From: Roseofilum capinflatum BLCC-M114
GTDB taxonomy: Bacteria > Cyanobacteriota > Cyanobacteriia > Cyanobacteriales > Desertifilaceae
Reading direction: 5' to 3'
DNA length: 64,000 nt
Assembly (NCBI RefSeq): GCF_030068505.1
Contig: NZ_JAQOSO010000096.1
Span: 62,001 to 126,000, forward strand
Numbering within the stretch: the first letter of the stretch is position 1; the number at the start of each line of letters is the position of its first letter. Position numbers and translations under genes: made by a program. Below, in pieces: positions 25,283-33,475 of the stretch. Below the pieces are notes generated by a model, which saw only the letters and a program-made list of their open reading frames with translations, did no database searches and was not told the DNA's origin.

Positions 25283-26577
25283 TCCAACTCCTTCCACAGT
25301 ACGGGATGCACATCATACCAAGTTTGCTTATCTCCCTTCTCATCAAAATAGCGATATTCCAACAGACAACGATTAAACAACAAACTGCGCTCAATTGGGT
25401 CATTTTCAATATCTTTTGACTGATGTACTTCTCGCAAGATTTCCCATTGATTTGCCTCCACTGCCCGCCGATAAACATCTCGTAAATTATCCGTCGCCCG
25501 TTGTACTGCACGTGCTTGAATGGGCAGGGTATCAGTCTTTTTAATCGCTTCCTGCATTAATTGTATGAAATCTCGCACATAACCGCCACTCATTAAACAT
25601 AATTGTCGGAAAATTTGCTCAGATTCAAATACCTCTGGAACGAAATTATCGCGCAAACGCTCAGGAACCCGCCGTTTAATCAGATTTCGCAAAATCTCCA
25701 AGCCTTTATCGTCAGGGTCATTATTTTTCTGGCGCACCATAATTGAGGGTAAAACTTGGGGAATACCATAATTAACATGCAGTTCTGTTGCCCAGCGAGA
25801 ATAGATGAAGGAAATGGGCACAGTATAAACAATATGGCAATTCAGCGCCTTCAATTGTTCGTTCCGGTCAAGAAAAATTTCCTCATGGTTACTGCGCCCA
25901 TTTTCCTGAAAAATGGGCACAATTCGATCTAAATTATCGGCAATTACCAGCAGTTTGGTCTTCTCTGGTAAATGTTGTTTTCCATCTGCAATAAAGGCAT
26001 TCAAAGCTTCAATCAGCGTTTCTGTGTGCGGTTCAACCAACTCGCGAATTTTCTGTCGTTGTCCGGGTTCCATCCGCACTGCTGCCGTTAATTTGGCAAA
26101 CATTTGTAATCCCACTTCTAAGTTAAGCTGATCGACCTTAATCTCCATCAGCATCACCTCTTTCAAGTCCTGTAACCGGTCTTGCAACCAACTCAGTATC
26201 GGCTGAGAGTCTGCGTTTTTTAACTCTTCCAACAGGTGACGGGTGCAAGCCAGTAAAATATCGGTATACTGGGCATCCTGAACACTCAGGTCTTCTTCAT
26301 CTGCCGCAAAATAGACGACCTTATGATGCCGGTCTTCCAAGTCTTTTTTCAGCCGCAGCAATTCCGTGGTTTTCCCGGAGCCACGATGACCAGAGTATAG
26401 CTGATAGGTGAATGCTTGCGATCGCCGCACTGTTCTCCCCAAATCCTTCACCACATCCTCATCCCCGCGCACCGAGCGACAGTCCACATACCTTGGATCT
26501 CCCGGTTGCAGTGGAGTCGGGGTAAAGTTGTTATACATCTCATCAAGGAGATCTTCCATTTCGTCGGGACTGATCAT
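25279..26577 (-). CDS. P-loop ATPase (AAA/STAND-like) paired with TPR protein
   Basis: A 432-residue protein with Walker A YSGHRGSGKTTEL (about residue 61-73) and Walker B LLVIADNLDRI (about 211-221). A later sensor-like region (CHIVYTVPISFIYSR) and a C-terminal winged-helix-like section (SGGYVRDFIQLMQEAI ... FNRCLLEYRYF) follow. The layout recalls KAP/Orc-like AAA ATPases. The next gene overlaps it by four bases, so the two are translationally coupled. No nuclease, protease or membrane effector domain is visible in either. Function is unknown; a sensory or defence role is a hypothesis. The start at 26577 gives a normal N-terminus (MISPDEMEDLLDEMY). Confidence 0.8.
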   Translation of the reverse strand: MISPDEMEDLLDEMYNNFTPTPLQPGDPRYVDCRSVRGDEDVVKDLGRTVRRSQAFTYQLYSGHRGSGKTTELLRLKKDLEDRHHKVVYFAADEEDLSVQDAQYTDILLACTRHLLEELKNADSQPILSWLQDRLQDLKEVMLMEIKVDQLNLEVGLQMFAKLTAAVRMEPGQRQKIRELVEPHTETLIEALNAFIADGKQHLPEKTKLLVIADNLDRIVPIFQENGRSNHEEIFLDRNEQLKALNCHIVYTVPISFIYSRWATELHVNYGIPQVLPSIMVRQKNNDPDDKGLEILRNLIKRRVPERLRDNFVPEVFESEQIFRQLCLMSGGYVRDFIQLMQEAIKKTDTLPIQARAVQRATDNLRDVYRRAVEANQWEILREVHQSKDIENDPIERSLLFNRCLLEYRYFDEKGDKQTWYDVHPVLWKELE

Positions 26578-26655
26578 GGTTCAAGACCGATAGGACTAGA
26601 GAACAGAGCAGAAGGGTTCACGCCTCATTTTATCCCAAATCTAAAGCTTGATCGT

Positions 26656-28227
26656 TCAAAAGCCTAGGGTTTTGAGGGCGATCGCCTGTGCATCTGGCAT
26701 TTGTCCGTAACTGAACACATAAGGCACATCATTGGGCAGTTGGGGACGGAGAAATTCCAGGATATAAGGACTGCCATAAATGACCAAGGCTTGCAGAGTA
26801 TCAGTTTTAAGCAAGGCTTCAAACCAGGCGATCGCCGTTTCATTCAACGTGGAACTGCCGCGAAATGGATGACCGCGAACGAATAATTGTAACAAGGTGG
26901 GCTGTAGACCTTGGGTGGGTAAACTGGGGGTATGACGGTCTACGAGCTGCAACGGATATCCCTTAGCTTCTGGGATCAGAATTGCAGGCGCGGGTTTAGC
27001 CAACACGGAGCAATCCAAGGCATTATCAACTACAATTAAATTGCGTCCTCCTTGGAGATTGAGGGGCAGATTACCGCCGGTTTCCTGGGCATCCTGAAGG
27101 ACTGACTGCACGATTTTGCGGGTTTCTGGGGTTCCCAGAGCTTGGGGAAATTGCGGAGAATCAGGTCTCGGTTTAACTTTCTGTTTGGCTTGAAAAATGC
27201 GCTCTACGGAAGCTTGAATCCGTTCTGGGGCAATTTTTCCAGCTCGGACGGCTGCACAGACGGCGGCGATCGCCCCTGGAGGATCTTGGGGCATGAGCAG
27301 AATATCTACCCCCGCTTGCACGGCTAAAACGGCGGCTTCATTGCTGCCATAATGGTTGGCAATGGCTCCCATCACCAGAGCATCGGTGACAATTAAACCA
27401 CTAAAACCCAACTCTTGGCGCAGTTTCTGGGTGAGAATTGTGGCGGATAAGGTAGCAGGATAGCGCTCATTCCAAGCGGGAATCTGCAAATGGGCGCTCA
27501 TAATGCCATCGACTCCAGAGGCGATCGCACTCTGAAATGGGGGTAGCTCAATCTCGGCTAACCGCTCTTCTGAATGGGGAAGCACCGGTAATTCTAGATG
27601 GGAGTCTACTGCCGTATCGCCATGGCCGGGAAAATGTTTAGCTGTGGTTAAAATGGGATAGGATTTAGCGCCCTGAATATAGGCGGCGGTTAATTGACTG
27701 ACGGCTTGTGGCGTTTCTGCAAAGGCACGGACATTAATCACCGGATTTTGGGGATTATTATTCACATCCACCACCGGCGCATAGAGCCAATTTAAGCCGA
27801 TCGCCACTGCCTCTTGTGCTGTCCTTTCCCCCATCTGTTGGGCATAGTGGCGAGCGGCTTGGGGAGACTTTTCAGCGATCGCCCCTAGAGCCATAGGGGG
27901 AGGGAAATGGGTAGCGCCACTAAAGCGTTGTCCTACTCCTTCCTCCACATCTGCCCCCACCAACAGGGGAAAGGTTGCCCAACTCTGCAACCGGTTAATG
28001 CGATCGTGCAGTTCGGCAGCGCTTCCCCCAACTAATATCACTCCACCCACACCCCACTGGGCGATCCAGGATTTTAGGGTTTCATTGACGGGTTCCCAGT
28101 CGGGGTAGCGAATTTGATGATCGAACAAATAGCCACTTGCCCGAATCACGACCATTTGGGCAACCTGTTGTTCTAAGGACAGAGAAGCTGGATCGGGCAG
28201 ATGAGAAGGATGGGTGGGATCTAACAT
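26656..28227 (-). CDS. nagZ: Beta-N-acetylhexosaminidase NagZ (GH3)
   Basis: A 523-residue GH3 enzyme that removes N-acetylglucosamine from muropeptides during cell-wall recycling. Signatures: LLVGADVEEGVGQRF, the catalytic KHFPGHGDTAVDSH loop whose His and Asp act as acid-base dyad, GVDGIMSAHL and the nucleophile Asp in GFSGLIVTDALVMGAI. The C-terminal extension beyond residue 360 resembles the second GH3 domain of longer family members. It is in a run with rbfA and DUF751 upstream and the ATPase-TPR pair 78 bases downstream. Part of the gene is duplicated at 23126-23373. Confidence 0.93.
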   Translation of the reverse strand: MLDPTHPSHLPDPASLSLEQQVAQMVVIRASGYLFDHQIRYPDWEPVNETLKSWIAQWGVGGVILVGGSAAELHDRINRLQSWATFPLLVGADVEEGVGQRFSGATHFPPPMALGAIAEKSPQAARHYAQQMGERTAQEAVAIGLNWLYAPVVDVNNNPQNPVINVRAFAETPQAVSQLTAAYIQGAKSYPILTTAKHFPGHGDTAVDSHLELPVLPHSEERLAEIELPPFQSAIASGVDGIMSAHLQIPAWNERYPATLSATILTQKLRQELGFSGLIVTDALVMGAIANHYGSNEAAVLAVQAGVDILLMPQDPPGAIAAVCAAVRAGKIAPERIQASVERIFQAKQKVKPRPDSPQFPQALGTPETRKIVQSVLQDAQETGGNLPLNLQGGRNLIVVDNALDCSVLAKPAPAILIPEAKGYPLQLVDRHTPSLPTQGLQPTLLQLFVRGHPFRGSSTLNETAIAWFEALLKTDTLQALVIYGSPYILEFLRPQLPNDVPYVFSYGQMPDAQAIALKTLGF

Positions 28228-28255
28228 GGCTCTACACCACAGCTTTACTCATTGT

Positions 28256-28660
28256 CTACTCATTGTCTTCAGTGGAGACACTATTTTCTGAGTCCTCGTG
28301 GGCATCATGTTCGTGGGAAATCTGGTTAATCAGATGCAACAGGCGATCGCCCCTTTCCAAAGAGCGATCTTCTAAAAAGATCACCTCTGGAGTGCGGCGT
28401 AACTGCATCCGATGGCCCAGTTCATAGCGAACATAGGAGGTTGCTGATTGCAATCCTTCCATGGTTTCGGCTTTTGCTTCTTCCGTCCCATAAATACTGA
28501 CGAAAATTTTAGCATGTTGCAGATCTCCAGAGACATCCACATCCGTAACGCTGACCATACCCGCCCCTACTCGGTCATCTTTAATGCCATGAATCAACAT
28601 CTGACCGACTTCGCGTTTAATTTGGGAGGACACGCGAGAGACACGACGACTGTTAGCCAT
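28256..28660 (-). CDS. rbfA: 30S ribosome-binding factor A
   Basis: A 134-residue RbfA, a KH-fold protein that binds the 30S subunit near helix 1 of 16S rRNA during late maturation and cold adaptation. It starts [22 protein letters not shown], and the core [31 protein letters not shown] and [31 protein letters not shown] are diagnostic. The acidic C-terminal tail ([18 protein letters not shown]) is family-typical. nagZ begins 28 bases after its stop. A GGAGG stretch about 8 bases before the ATG is a good ribosome-binding site. Confidence 0.95.
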   Translation of the reverse strand: MANSRRVSRVSSQIKREVGQMLIHGIKDDRVGAGMVSVTDVDVSGDLQHAKIFVSIYGTEEAKAETMEGLQSATSYVRYELGHRMQLRRTPEVIFLEDRSLERGDRLLHLINQISHEHDAHEDSENSVSTEDNE

Positions 28661-28719
28661 AAGACCTCCTCCACATTTTGGGGTGATTAGCGGTTATCTT
28701 CTCTGGTTTGATGGTATCT

Positions 28720-28923
28720 TCACACCGGAGATAATCCTAGCATAGCCCGTAATGTCAGGGTTAGGAAGACAAAACCCGAAACTAAGAGTCCTAAAGTGGC
28801 GATCGCCGTTACCGGATTCTTAAACAGGGGCTGGACAGATTTGAATAAAAAGAAGAAAATACCCAGCGTAAAGGTAATCAAGTACCGAGGATAGCGCGAT
28901 ACGTTCTGAAAGAAGTCTCCCAT
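28720..28923 (-). CDS. DUF751 (Ycf33-like) membrane protein
   Basis: A 67-residue protein starting MGDFFQNVSRYPRYLITFTLGIFFFLFKSV, with two hydrophobic helices and a conserved FKNPVTAIATLG loop. This matches DUF751/Ycf33, found in cyanobacteria and some plastid genomes and of unknown function, probably thylakoid-associated. It lies 59 bases upstream of rbfA on the same strand. Confidence 0.85.
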   Translation of the reverse strand: MGDFFQNVSRYPRYLITFTLGIFFFLFKSVQPLFKNPVTAIATLGLLVSGFVFLTLTLRAMLGLSPV

Positions 28924-29064
28924 GGGATAGATATTTTAAGTGTGCAACAACTCAACAGGTTTCTAGTTATTCTACCTTCAGTCTGAACGACCAACCAAAA
29001 TTTTGGTCGCAGAATCAATCTATGTTAACGAACCCATCTGGAAGTGATGTAGTGTCCAAGATTA

Positions 29065-29220
29065 GCGATCGCGGCCAGATCTGCCATAATGCAAGCAAGA
29101 ATAGACATATCACAGTTATGCCCAAGTCTCGAACCCTCTACGTTTGCAATCAATGTGGGGCAGAATTTTCTCAATGGTGGCGAAGCGATCGCCCTGAATG
29201 GACGATCAACAACCGGGTTA
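29065..29220 (+). pseudogene. Copy of the radA promoter and first codons, internally deleted
   Basis: The segment beginning GGCCAGATCTGCCATAATGC repeats radA 29946 onward almost exactly through the start codon and the first 20 codons (KSRTLYVCNQCGAEFSQW, ATG at 29118). It then loses the second zinc-finger half and rejoins at the ACAACCGG of the radA codons for NNR. It lies just past the 3' end of the methyltransferase gene. It could still act as a promoter, since the region upstream of the ATG is intact. Confidence 0.85.
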
Positions 29221-29222
29221 AA

Positions 29223-29912
29223 TCACAGGACAACATGAACAAAGCTATGCTGTGAGGGTTTTTGGGGATAATGAACGATGCTCACTTGGCTACCTGGGAA
29301 GCGCTGTTCTAGGTCTGCTGCGAAGCGATCGACATTATGAACGGCTAGATCGGGGGCTTGTTCTAGACGACTGGGAGCAATATATTTGATATCATTCAAA
29401 AATAGGCTAAATCCACGGTTAGCCAACTGGGCCATTTTGTCAGTGAAGGCGCGATCAAATGATTCTTGATCTTTTTTCTTGGGACTTAATGAGCCAATGG
29501 AAAAAATCCAATCAAAGGTTTGTCCTGGGAAAGGATAGGATAAAAATTCACCACAAACAAATTCAGCTTGCGGATCGTGACCATAGAGCTGTTTAGCCAC
29601 TCGATCAAACTCAGGCAAAAATTCCAAACCCACATATTTGCCTTGAAAGTGCTGTTGTTCTCGCAAAAATTGCAGAAAATAGCCCTGACCAGAACCAATA
29701 TCTAAAACGCTTTGTATCTCTTGCCAATTGTGTTGAGGTAAATGACTAATACCTTGATAGAGCGATAAAGCTTTCTCTTCTGAACTCCAACGAGCAGCCA
29801 TCAGAGAGCGATCGCCATGTTTCTCAATCGCCTTTTGGTAGAACTGTGTAATTTTTTCTGGTTCTGCTACCATTGCTGCTTCTGAGGCAGTATAGTTTTC
29901 GTTATTCATCAT
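29223..29912 (-). CDS. Class I SAM-dependent methyltransferase
   Basis: A 229-residue protein with motif I VLDIGSGQGYFLQFL (about residues 68-82), an acidic motif II (YVGLEFLPEF) and a post-I strand (FVCGEFLSYPFPGQTFDWIFSIGSL). These define the Rossmann-like SAM-binding fold. The substrate is not predictable: no DPPY/NPPY amino-methylase motif and no clear lipid-substrate motif are seen. An ATG three bases downstream (29909) is an alternative start. The gene points away from radA and lies between radA and a truncated copy of the radA 5' end, which suggests acquisition. Confidence 0.8.
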   Translation of the reverse strand: MMNNENYTASEAAMVAEPEKITQFYQKAIEKHGDRSLMAARWSSEEKALSLYQGISHLPQHNWQEIQSVLDIGSGQGYFLQFLREQQHFQGKYVGLEFLPEFDRVAKQLYGHDPQAEFVCGEFLSYPFPGQTFDWIFSIGSLSPKKKDQESFDRAFTDKMAQLANRGFSLFLNDIKYIAPSRLEQAPDLAVHNVDRFAADLEQRFPGSQVSIVHYPQKPSQHSFVHVVL

Positions 29913-29990
29913 CTTCTATCCTTCCTTGCTCTGACGAGCGATAAGGGCCAGATCTGCCATAATGCAAGCAAGAATAGATATATCACAGTT

Positions 29991-31550
29991 ATGGCTAAGT
30001 CTCGAACCCTCTACATTTGCAATCAATGTGGGGCAGAATTTTCCCAATGGTTCGGTAAATGCTCTGCTTGCAATAGTTGGGATTCGCTGATCGAACAGGT
30101 GAGCGGCCCGGTGACTCCCACGAACAACCGGTTGGGGTTGCTGAATCAGGAGTGGCGCAAGGATGGGGGGCGATCGCCGACCCAGAGCGGTCAACCTCGC
30201 GCTGCGATTACCCTGGATGCCATTTCCGATCAAGCGGTTTTACGGATGGATTCCGGGTTCTCGGAGTTAGACCGGGTACTCGGTGGCGGCATTGTGCAGG
30301 GGTCTTTGGTGCTGATTGGGGGAGAACCGGGGATCGGAAAATCGACGCTGCTGTTACAAATGGCTAATCAGCTCTCCCAACATTATGCGGTGTTATATGT
30401 ATCTGCGGAAGAGTCGGGACAACAGGTAAAATTACGGGCAGCGCGGTTAGGAGTGGGGGAAGAGGAAGAAGAGGAGAAACCGAAACTCAAGCATGGATTT
30501 GATGCGGTCATCGAACCGAAGCCGAAGGGAAAGAAGGGAGAAAAGTCGGAGGAACCACAGTCAAATTTTTATCTATTACCGGAAACCGATTTAGAGGAAA
30601 TTTTACGGGAGTTGGAAGCGCTCAAACCCCGTTTAGCGGTGATTGATAGTATTCAAACCATTTATTTTCCGTCTCTGTCGTCTGCTCCGGGTTCGGTGGC
30701 TCAGGTGCGCGAGTGTACTTCGGCGCTGATGCAGGTGGCGAAACGGGAAAATATTACGTTATTTATTGTCGGCCATGTGACGAAGGATGGCTCTTTGGCG
30801 GGGCCGAGGGTGTTGGAGCATTTAGTGGATACGGTATTGTATTTTGAGGGCGATCGCTTTGCATCTCATCGGTTGTTGCGCTCCATGAAAAATCGCTTTG
30901 GCGCAACCCATGAAATCGGCGTGTTTGAAATGGTCGCTCAAGGATTGGCAGAAGTACCGAATCCCTCGGAGTTGTTTTTGGGCAATCGGGATGAGAAGGT
31001 ATCGGGAACTTGTACCATTGTCGCCTGCGAGGGGACGCGCCCGATTGTGGTGGAATTGCAAGCGCTGGTGAGTCCGACAAGCTACGGTTCCCCCCGTCGG
31101 GCTACCACTGGAGTAGATAATAATCGCTTGTTGCAGATTTTGGCGGTGTTGGAAAAGCGGGTAGGTATTCCTTTATCCAAGCTCGATACTTATGTGGCTT
31201 CTGCGGGGGGGTTAGGGGTAGAGGAACCCGCCGCAGATTTGGGGATTGCGGTGTCTGTGGTGGCTTCATTCCGCGATCGCCTCGTCGATCCGCGCACAGT
31301 GATTATTGGTGAGGTAGGTTTGGGGGGACAGGTGCGAGCAGTGTCGCAATTAGAACTGAGATTAAAGGAAGCCGCGAAGCTCGGCTTTAAGCGGGCGATC
31401 GTTCCCAAAGGGCAGTCTTTACCCGACTTAGGCTTAACCATTCTCCCGGTTGGGCGAGTTCTGGATGCGATCGTTTCTGCCATTCCCGTACAACCTCCCT
31501 CCGAAAATTCACCAGAGTCTGAATTGGAATTAGATGAATTAGACCTTTAA
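29991..31550 (+). CDS. radA: DNA repair protein RadA
   Basis: A 519-residue RadA, a RecA/DnaB-like helicase that extends D-loops in recombination. The order is normal: an N-terminal C4 zinc finger (CNQCGAEFSQWFGKCSAC), Walker A GGEPGIGKSTLLLQM, an extended charged insertion near residue 160-190 (GEEEEEEKPKLKHG...KPKGKKGEKSEEPQ) which is unusual, Walker B LAVIDSIQTI, the KNRFGATHEIGVFEM motif, and the Lon-like C-terminal domain ending ELELDELDL. The 5' end (with promoter) is copied at 29065-29220 and the last about 180 bases at 32393-32572 and 33476-33660. It is divergent from the methyltransferase gene. Confidence 0.95.
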   Translation: MAKSRTLYICNQCGAEFSQWFGKCSACNSWDSLIEQVSGPVTPTNNRLGLLNQEWRKDGGRSPTQSGQPRAAITLDAISDQAVLRMDSGFSELDRVLGGGIVQGSLVLIGGEPGIGKSTLLLQMANQLSQHYAVLYVSAEESGQQVKLRAARLGVGEEEEEEKPKLKHGFDAVIEPKPKGKKGEKSEEPQSNFYLLPETDLEEILRELEALKPRLAVIDSIQTIYFPSLSSAPGSVAQVRECTSALMQVAKRENITLFIVGHVTKDGSLAGPRVLEHLVDTVLYFEGDRFASHRLLRSMKNRFGATHEIGVFEMVAQGLAEVPNPSELFLGNRDEKVSGTCTIVACEGTRPIVVELQALVSPTSYGSPRRATTGVDNNRLLQILAVLEKRVGIPLSKLDTYVASAGGLGVEEPAADLGIAVSVVASFRDRLVDPRTVIIGEVGLGGQVRAVSQLELRLKEAAKLGFKRAIVPKGQSLPDLGLTILPVGRVLDAIVSAIPVQPPSENSPESELELDELDL

Positions 31551-31643
31551 GTGTTGAGCTAAATGAGCAAAGGTTATAATGAGCTGAGTCTTCACTTTTT
31601 ACTTGGTCTACCTGACCCACTCTAATCCTATTAAACGGAAACC

Positions 31644-32060
31644 ATGCCTCAATACGACCTCTATCATCATGAAGTTAAAAATGCATTGAGCAAAGATGGC
31701 TGGTTAATTACTGACGATCCTTACACTTTAGAGTATAAAGGACTTCGTTTATATGCGGACTTGGGAGCGGAAAAATTATTGGCGGCAGAGAAAGAAGAAC
31801 GGAAAATTGCGATCGAGATTAAAGTTTTTAACAGTATTTCACAAATCACAGAACTACAAAAAGCTATAGGGCAGTACAATATGTATCAAAGTATATTAAA
31901 CCGTGTTAGCCCAGAGCGAAAGCTATTTTTAGCGATTTCAGAGGAAGTGTATAACGATTTTTTTCAGAAACCAGCGATTCAAGATATTATCAACGATCAA
32001 AAGATGTACTTAATGATTTTCGATCCAGAACAGGAGGTGATTTGTCAATGGCTCAACTAG
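31644..32060 (+). CDS. xisH: XisH family protein
   Basis: A 138-residue protein that matches XisH, known in Anabaena as a factor needed for excision of the fdxN element with XisF and XisI. It is an Rpn/PD-(D/E)XK-like nuclease-fold family. Visible landmarks: YHHEVKNALSKDGWLITDDP, LYADLGAEKLLAAEKEERKIAIEIK (Asp and Glu-x-Lys of the PD-EXK type) and the C-terminal YDFFQKPAIQDII-like helix. No XisF recombinase or fdxN element is seen, so the pair probably has another role. The 3' end overlaps xisI. Confidence 0.9.
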   Translation: MPQYDLYHHEVKNALSKDGWLITDDPYTLEYKGLRLYADLGAEKLLAAEKEERKIAIEIKVFNSISQITELQKAIGQYNMYQSILNRVSPERKLFLAISEEVYNDFFQKPAIQDIINDQKMYLMIFDPEQEVICQWLN

Positions 32061-32392
32061 AGAATAAGCTGGAGCATTATCGCCAAATTATTGCTCAGAT
32101 TCTCCAAAATCACGGTCAATATAAACCGAGTCATGGAGACCTAGAAACGTTAATAGTTCAAGATGAAATTGGGAATAATTACTTATTACTCGATGCTGGA
32201 TGGGATCGCACTGGACGGGTTCATGCAGTGGTTTTTCATCTGAGGATTCTTGATAATAAAATCTGGATTGAGGTAGATGGGACAGAAAAAGGAATTGCCT
32301 TAGAATTAATGGAGCTAGGCATTCCTCAAGAAGATATTGTTTTAGGATTTATTCGCCCCAAAAATCGCCATGTCACTAATTCTGTAGCGTAA
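32048..32392 (+). CDS. xisI: XisI family protein
   Basis: A 114-residue XisI protein, the constant partner of XisH. The ATG at 32048 has an AGGAGGTGA site 7 bases upstream and overlaps the end of xisH by 13 bases, showing translational coupling. A TTG two codons earlier is in frame but lies too close to that site. Landmarks: LEHYRQIIAQILQNHG, the DEIGNNYLLLDAGWD strand and KIWIEVDGTEKGIALELMELGIPQEDIVLGF. The stop codon abuts a copy of the radA 3' end. XisHI pairs occur widely in cyanobacteria in several copies. Confidence 0.9.
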   Translation: MAQLENKLEHYRQIIAQILQNHGQYKPSHGDLETLIVQDEIGNNYLLLDAGWDRTGRVHAVVFHLRILDNKIWIEVDGTEKGIALELMELGIPQEDIVLGFIRPKNRHVTNSVA

Positions 32393-32572
32393 GCGGCGAA
32401 GCTCGGCTTTAAAAGGGCGATCGCTCCCAAAGGTCAATCTTTACCCGACTTAGGGTTAATCATTCTCCCGGTGGGGCGGGTTTTGGATGCGATCGTCTCT
32501 GCCATTCCCGTACAAACTCCCTCCGAAAATTCCCCAGAGTCCGAGTTAGAGTTAGATGACCTAGACCTTTAA
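32393..32572 (+). pseudogene. Copy 2 of the radA 3' terminal segment
   Basis: About 180 bases match the last 60 codons of radA (31371-31550), from AAGCTCGGCTTTAA to the stop. The radA frame is open throughout (KLGFKRAIAPKGQ ... ELELDDLDL), and most differences from the intact radA are synonymous. The segment begins directly at the xisI stop. It shares with copy 3 (33476-33660) an Ala for Val, a Thr for Pro and a DDLDL end, so copies 2 and 3 are closer to each other than to radA. Confidence 0.9.
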
Positions 32573-32596
32573 TTGCCCTATTTAAAAAGGCTAGAA

Positions 32597-33172
32597 TCAT
32601 GGAACTTGAACGATTTGGGCGATCGTTTCCCCTAAACGAATAAAGTCTTTTGGATTGAGAGTCAATAAAACATCTACACCGACATTTACAGCGCTTTGCG
32701 CTGTATCGGTGGACAGTAGGAAAAGATCCCCCCTTGCCCCCCTTAAAAAGGGGGGAATAGGAAAGTCCCCCTTTTTAAGGGGGATTTAGGGGGATCAAGA
32801 TGTCCCACATAACAGCGAAAACTGCTGTATAGCTGCTTGCGCGATCAATGCATCATAAATAGAACCTCCAGTCAAATTTAGACTAACCATGTTTGTCATC
32901 ACAGCATGATAGTCTTTCGCTGCGAAAGGAACCGTTTCTAATCTCTCTAAGTTTTCTGTAATTAACTGTTGAGCTAAATGAGCAGAAATACGCGGTCTCA
33001 GGGGAAGACGAGTTAGTACAGAGTAAGTTTCTGCTAGAGTATGGGTAGCAACAAGCCCATCAATTTCTCGTATTTTTGCTCGATTGAGCCAATCAGCACA
33101 GGATTGATGATGGGGATGGCTCACTACAAACGCTGACACCAAGATAGAAGTATCAAACAGGACTTTTACCAA
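32597..33172 (-). pseudogene. VapC-type PIN-domain toxin interrupted by a MITE
   Basis: The 5' part (125 codons, to 32795) is a PIN-domain ribonuclease: LFDTSILVSAF with the first Asp, a middle Glu (TLAETYSVL) and DALIAQAA with the third acidic residue. It is cut after AAI by the 139-bp element at 32689-32827. Beyond the element the same frame resumes as NVGVDVLLTLNPKDFIRLGE and ends QIVQVP before TGA at 32597. Removing the element plus one TA rejoins the two parts in frame as a 144-residue VapC. As it stands, the protein ends early in FSLLCGTS and lacks the last strand and helix. It overlaps its AbrB-type antitoxin gene by 7 bases. Confidence 0.85.
32689..32827. mobile_element. 139-bp MITE with TA target duplication
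   Basis: The element starts CAGCGCTTTGCGCTG and ends with the inverted variant CAGCGAAAACTGCTG, and carries TGGACA/TGTCCC further in. It is flanked by TA on both sides (32687-32688, 32828-32829), as for IS630/Tc1-type insertion. Its core (32725-32796) is the C/G-rich GATC repeat also found in hypF. It encodes nothing. Confidence 0.85.
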
Positions 33173-33417
33173 TTCATTTGCTCCTGAATTCGTTCCTCTC
33201 GCAAAGCATGGATAATATCAAGGTTATCCGTTTTTTCTGAGTTCACGACTAGCACGCTCCCTTCATAGGAAAGGTTTGCTTCTTCGTGAATTGGGGTTAA
33301 GATAATCTTTCCATCTTGCACTTCTAAATGCAGAGAGGTGGCAATAGTTAAACCGAGTTTTTCCTGTACGGCTTGGGGCACTTGGATGCGTCCCCATTCA
33401 TCCATCTGAACGCTCAT
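33166..33417 (-). CDS. AbrB/MazE-type antitoxin of the VapC pair
   Basis: An 83-residue swapped-hairpin (SpoVT/AbrB) protein starting MSVQMDEWGRIQVPQAVQEKLGL; the ATG at 33417 is used because the nine codons before it are not part of the family. The first 45 residues are the DNA-binding fold; the C-terminal tail (VNSEKTDNLDIIHALREERIQEQMNW) should wrap the toxin. It overlaps the vapC start by 7 bases, the usual antitoxin-first order. The toxin is interrupted, so the antitoxin is now without function or acts only on other toxins. A damaged copy lies at 34192-34451. Confidence 0.85.
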   Translation of the reverse strand: MSVQMDEWGRIQVPQAVQEKLGLTIATSLHLEVQDGKIILTPIHEEANLSYEGSVLVVNSEKTDNLDIIHALREERIQEQMNW

Positions 33418-33475
33418 AATTCTTAATCTTTTTGAAGACTTCAACAGGATTCACTATTTTAGCATAGGTATAAAA

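Noticed and set aside
29022-29255. A small zinc-finger gene
   Set aside because: The CNQCGAEFSQW motif is explained by the copied radA start; half of the zinc finger is missing.
31644-32392. An fdxN-type excision element controlled by XisHI
   Set aside because: No XisF recombinase, no interrupted nif gene and no matching direct repeats are visible.
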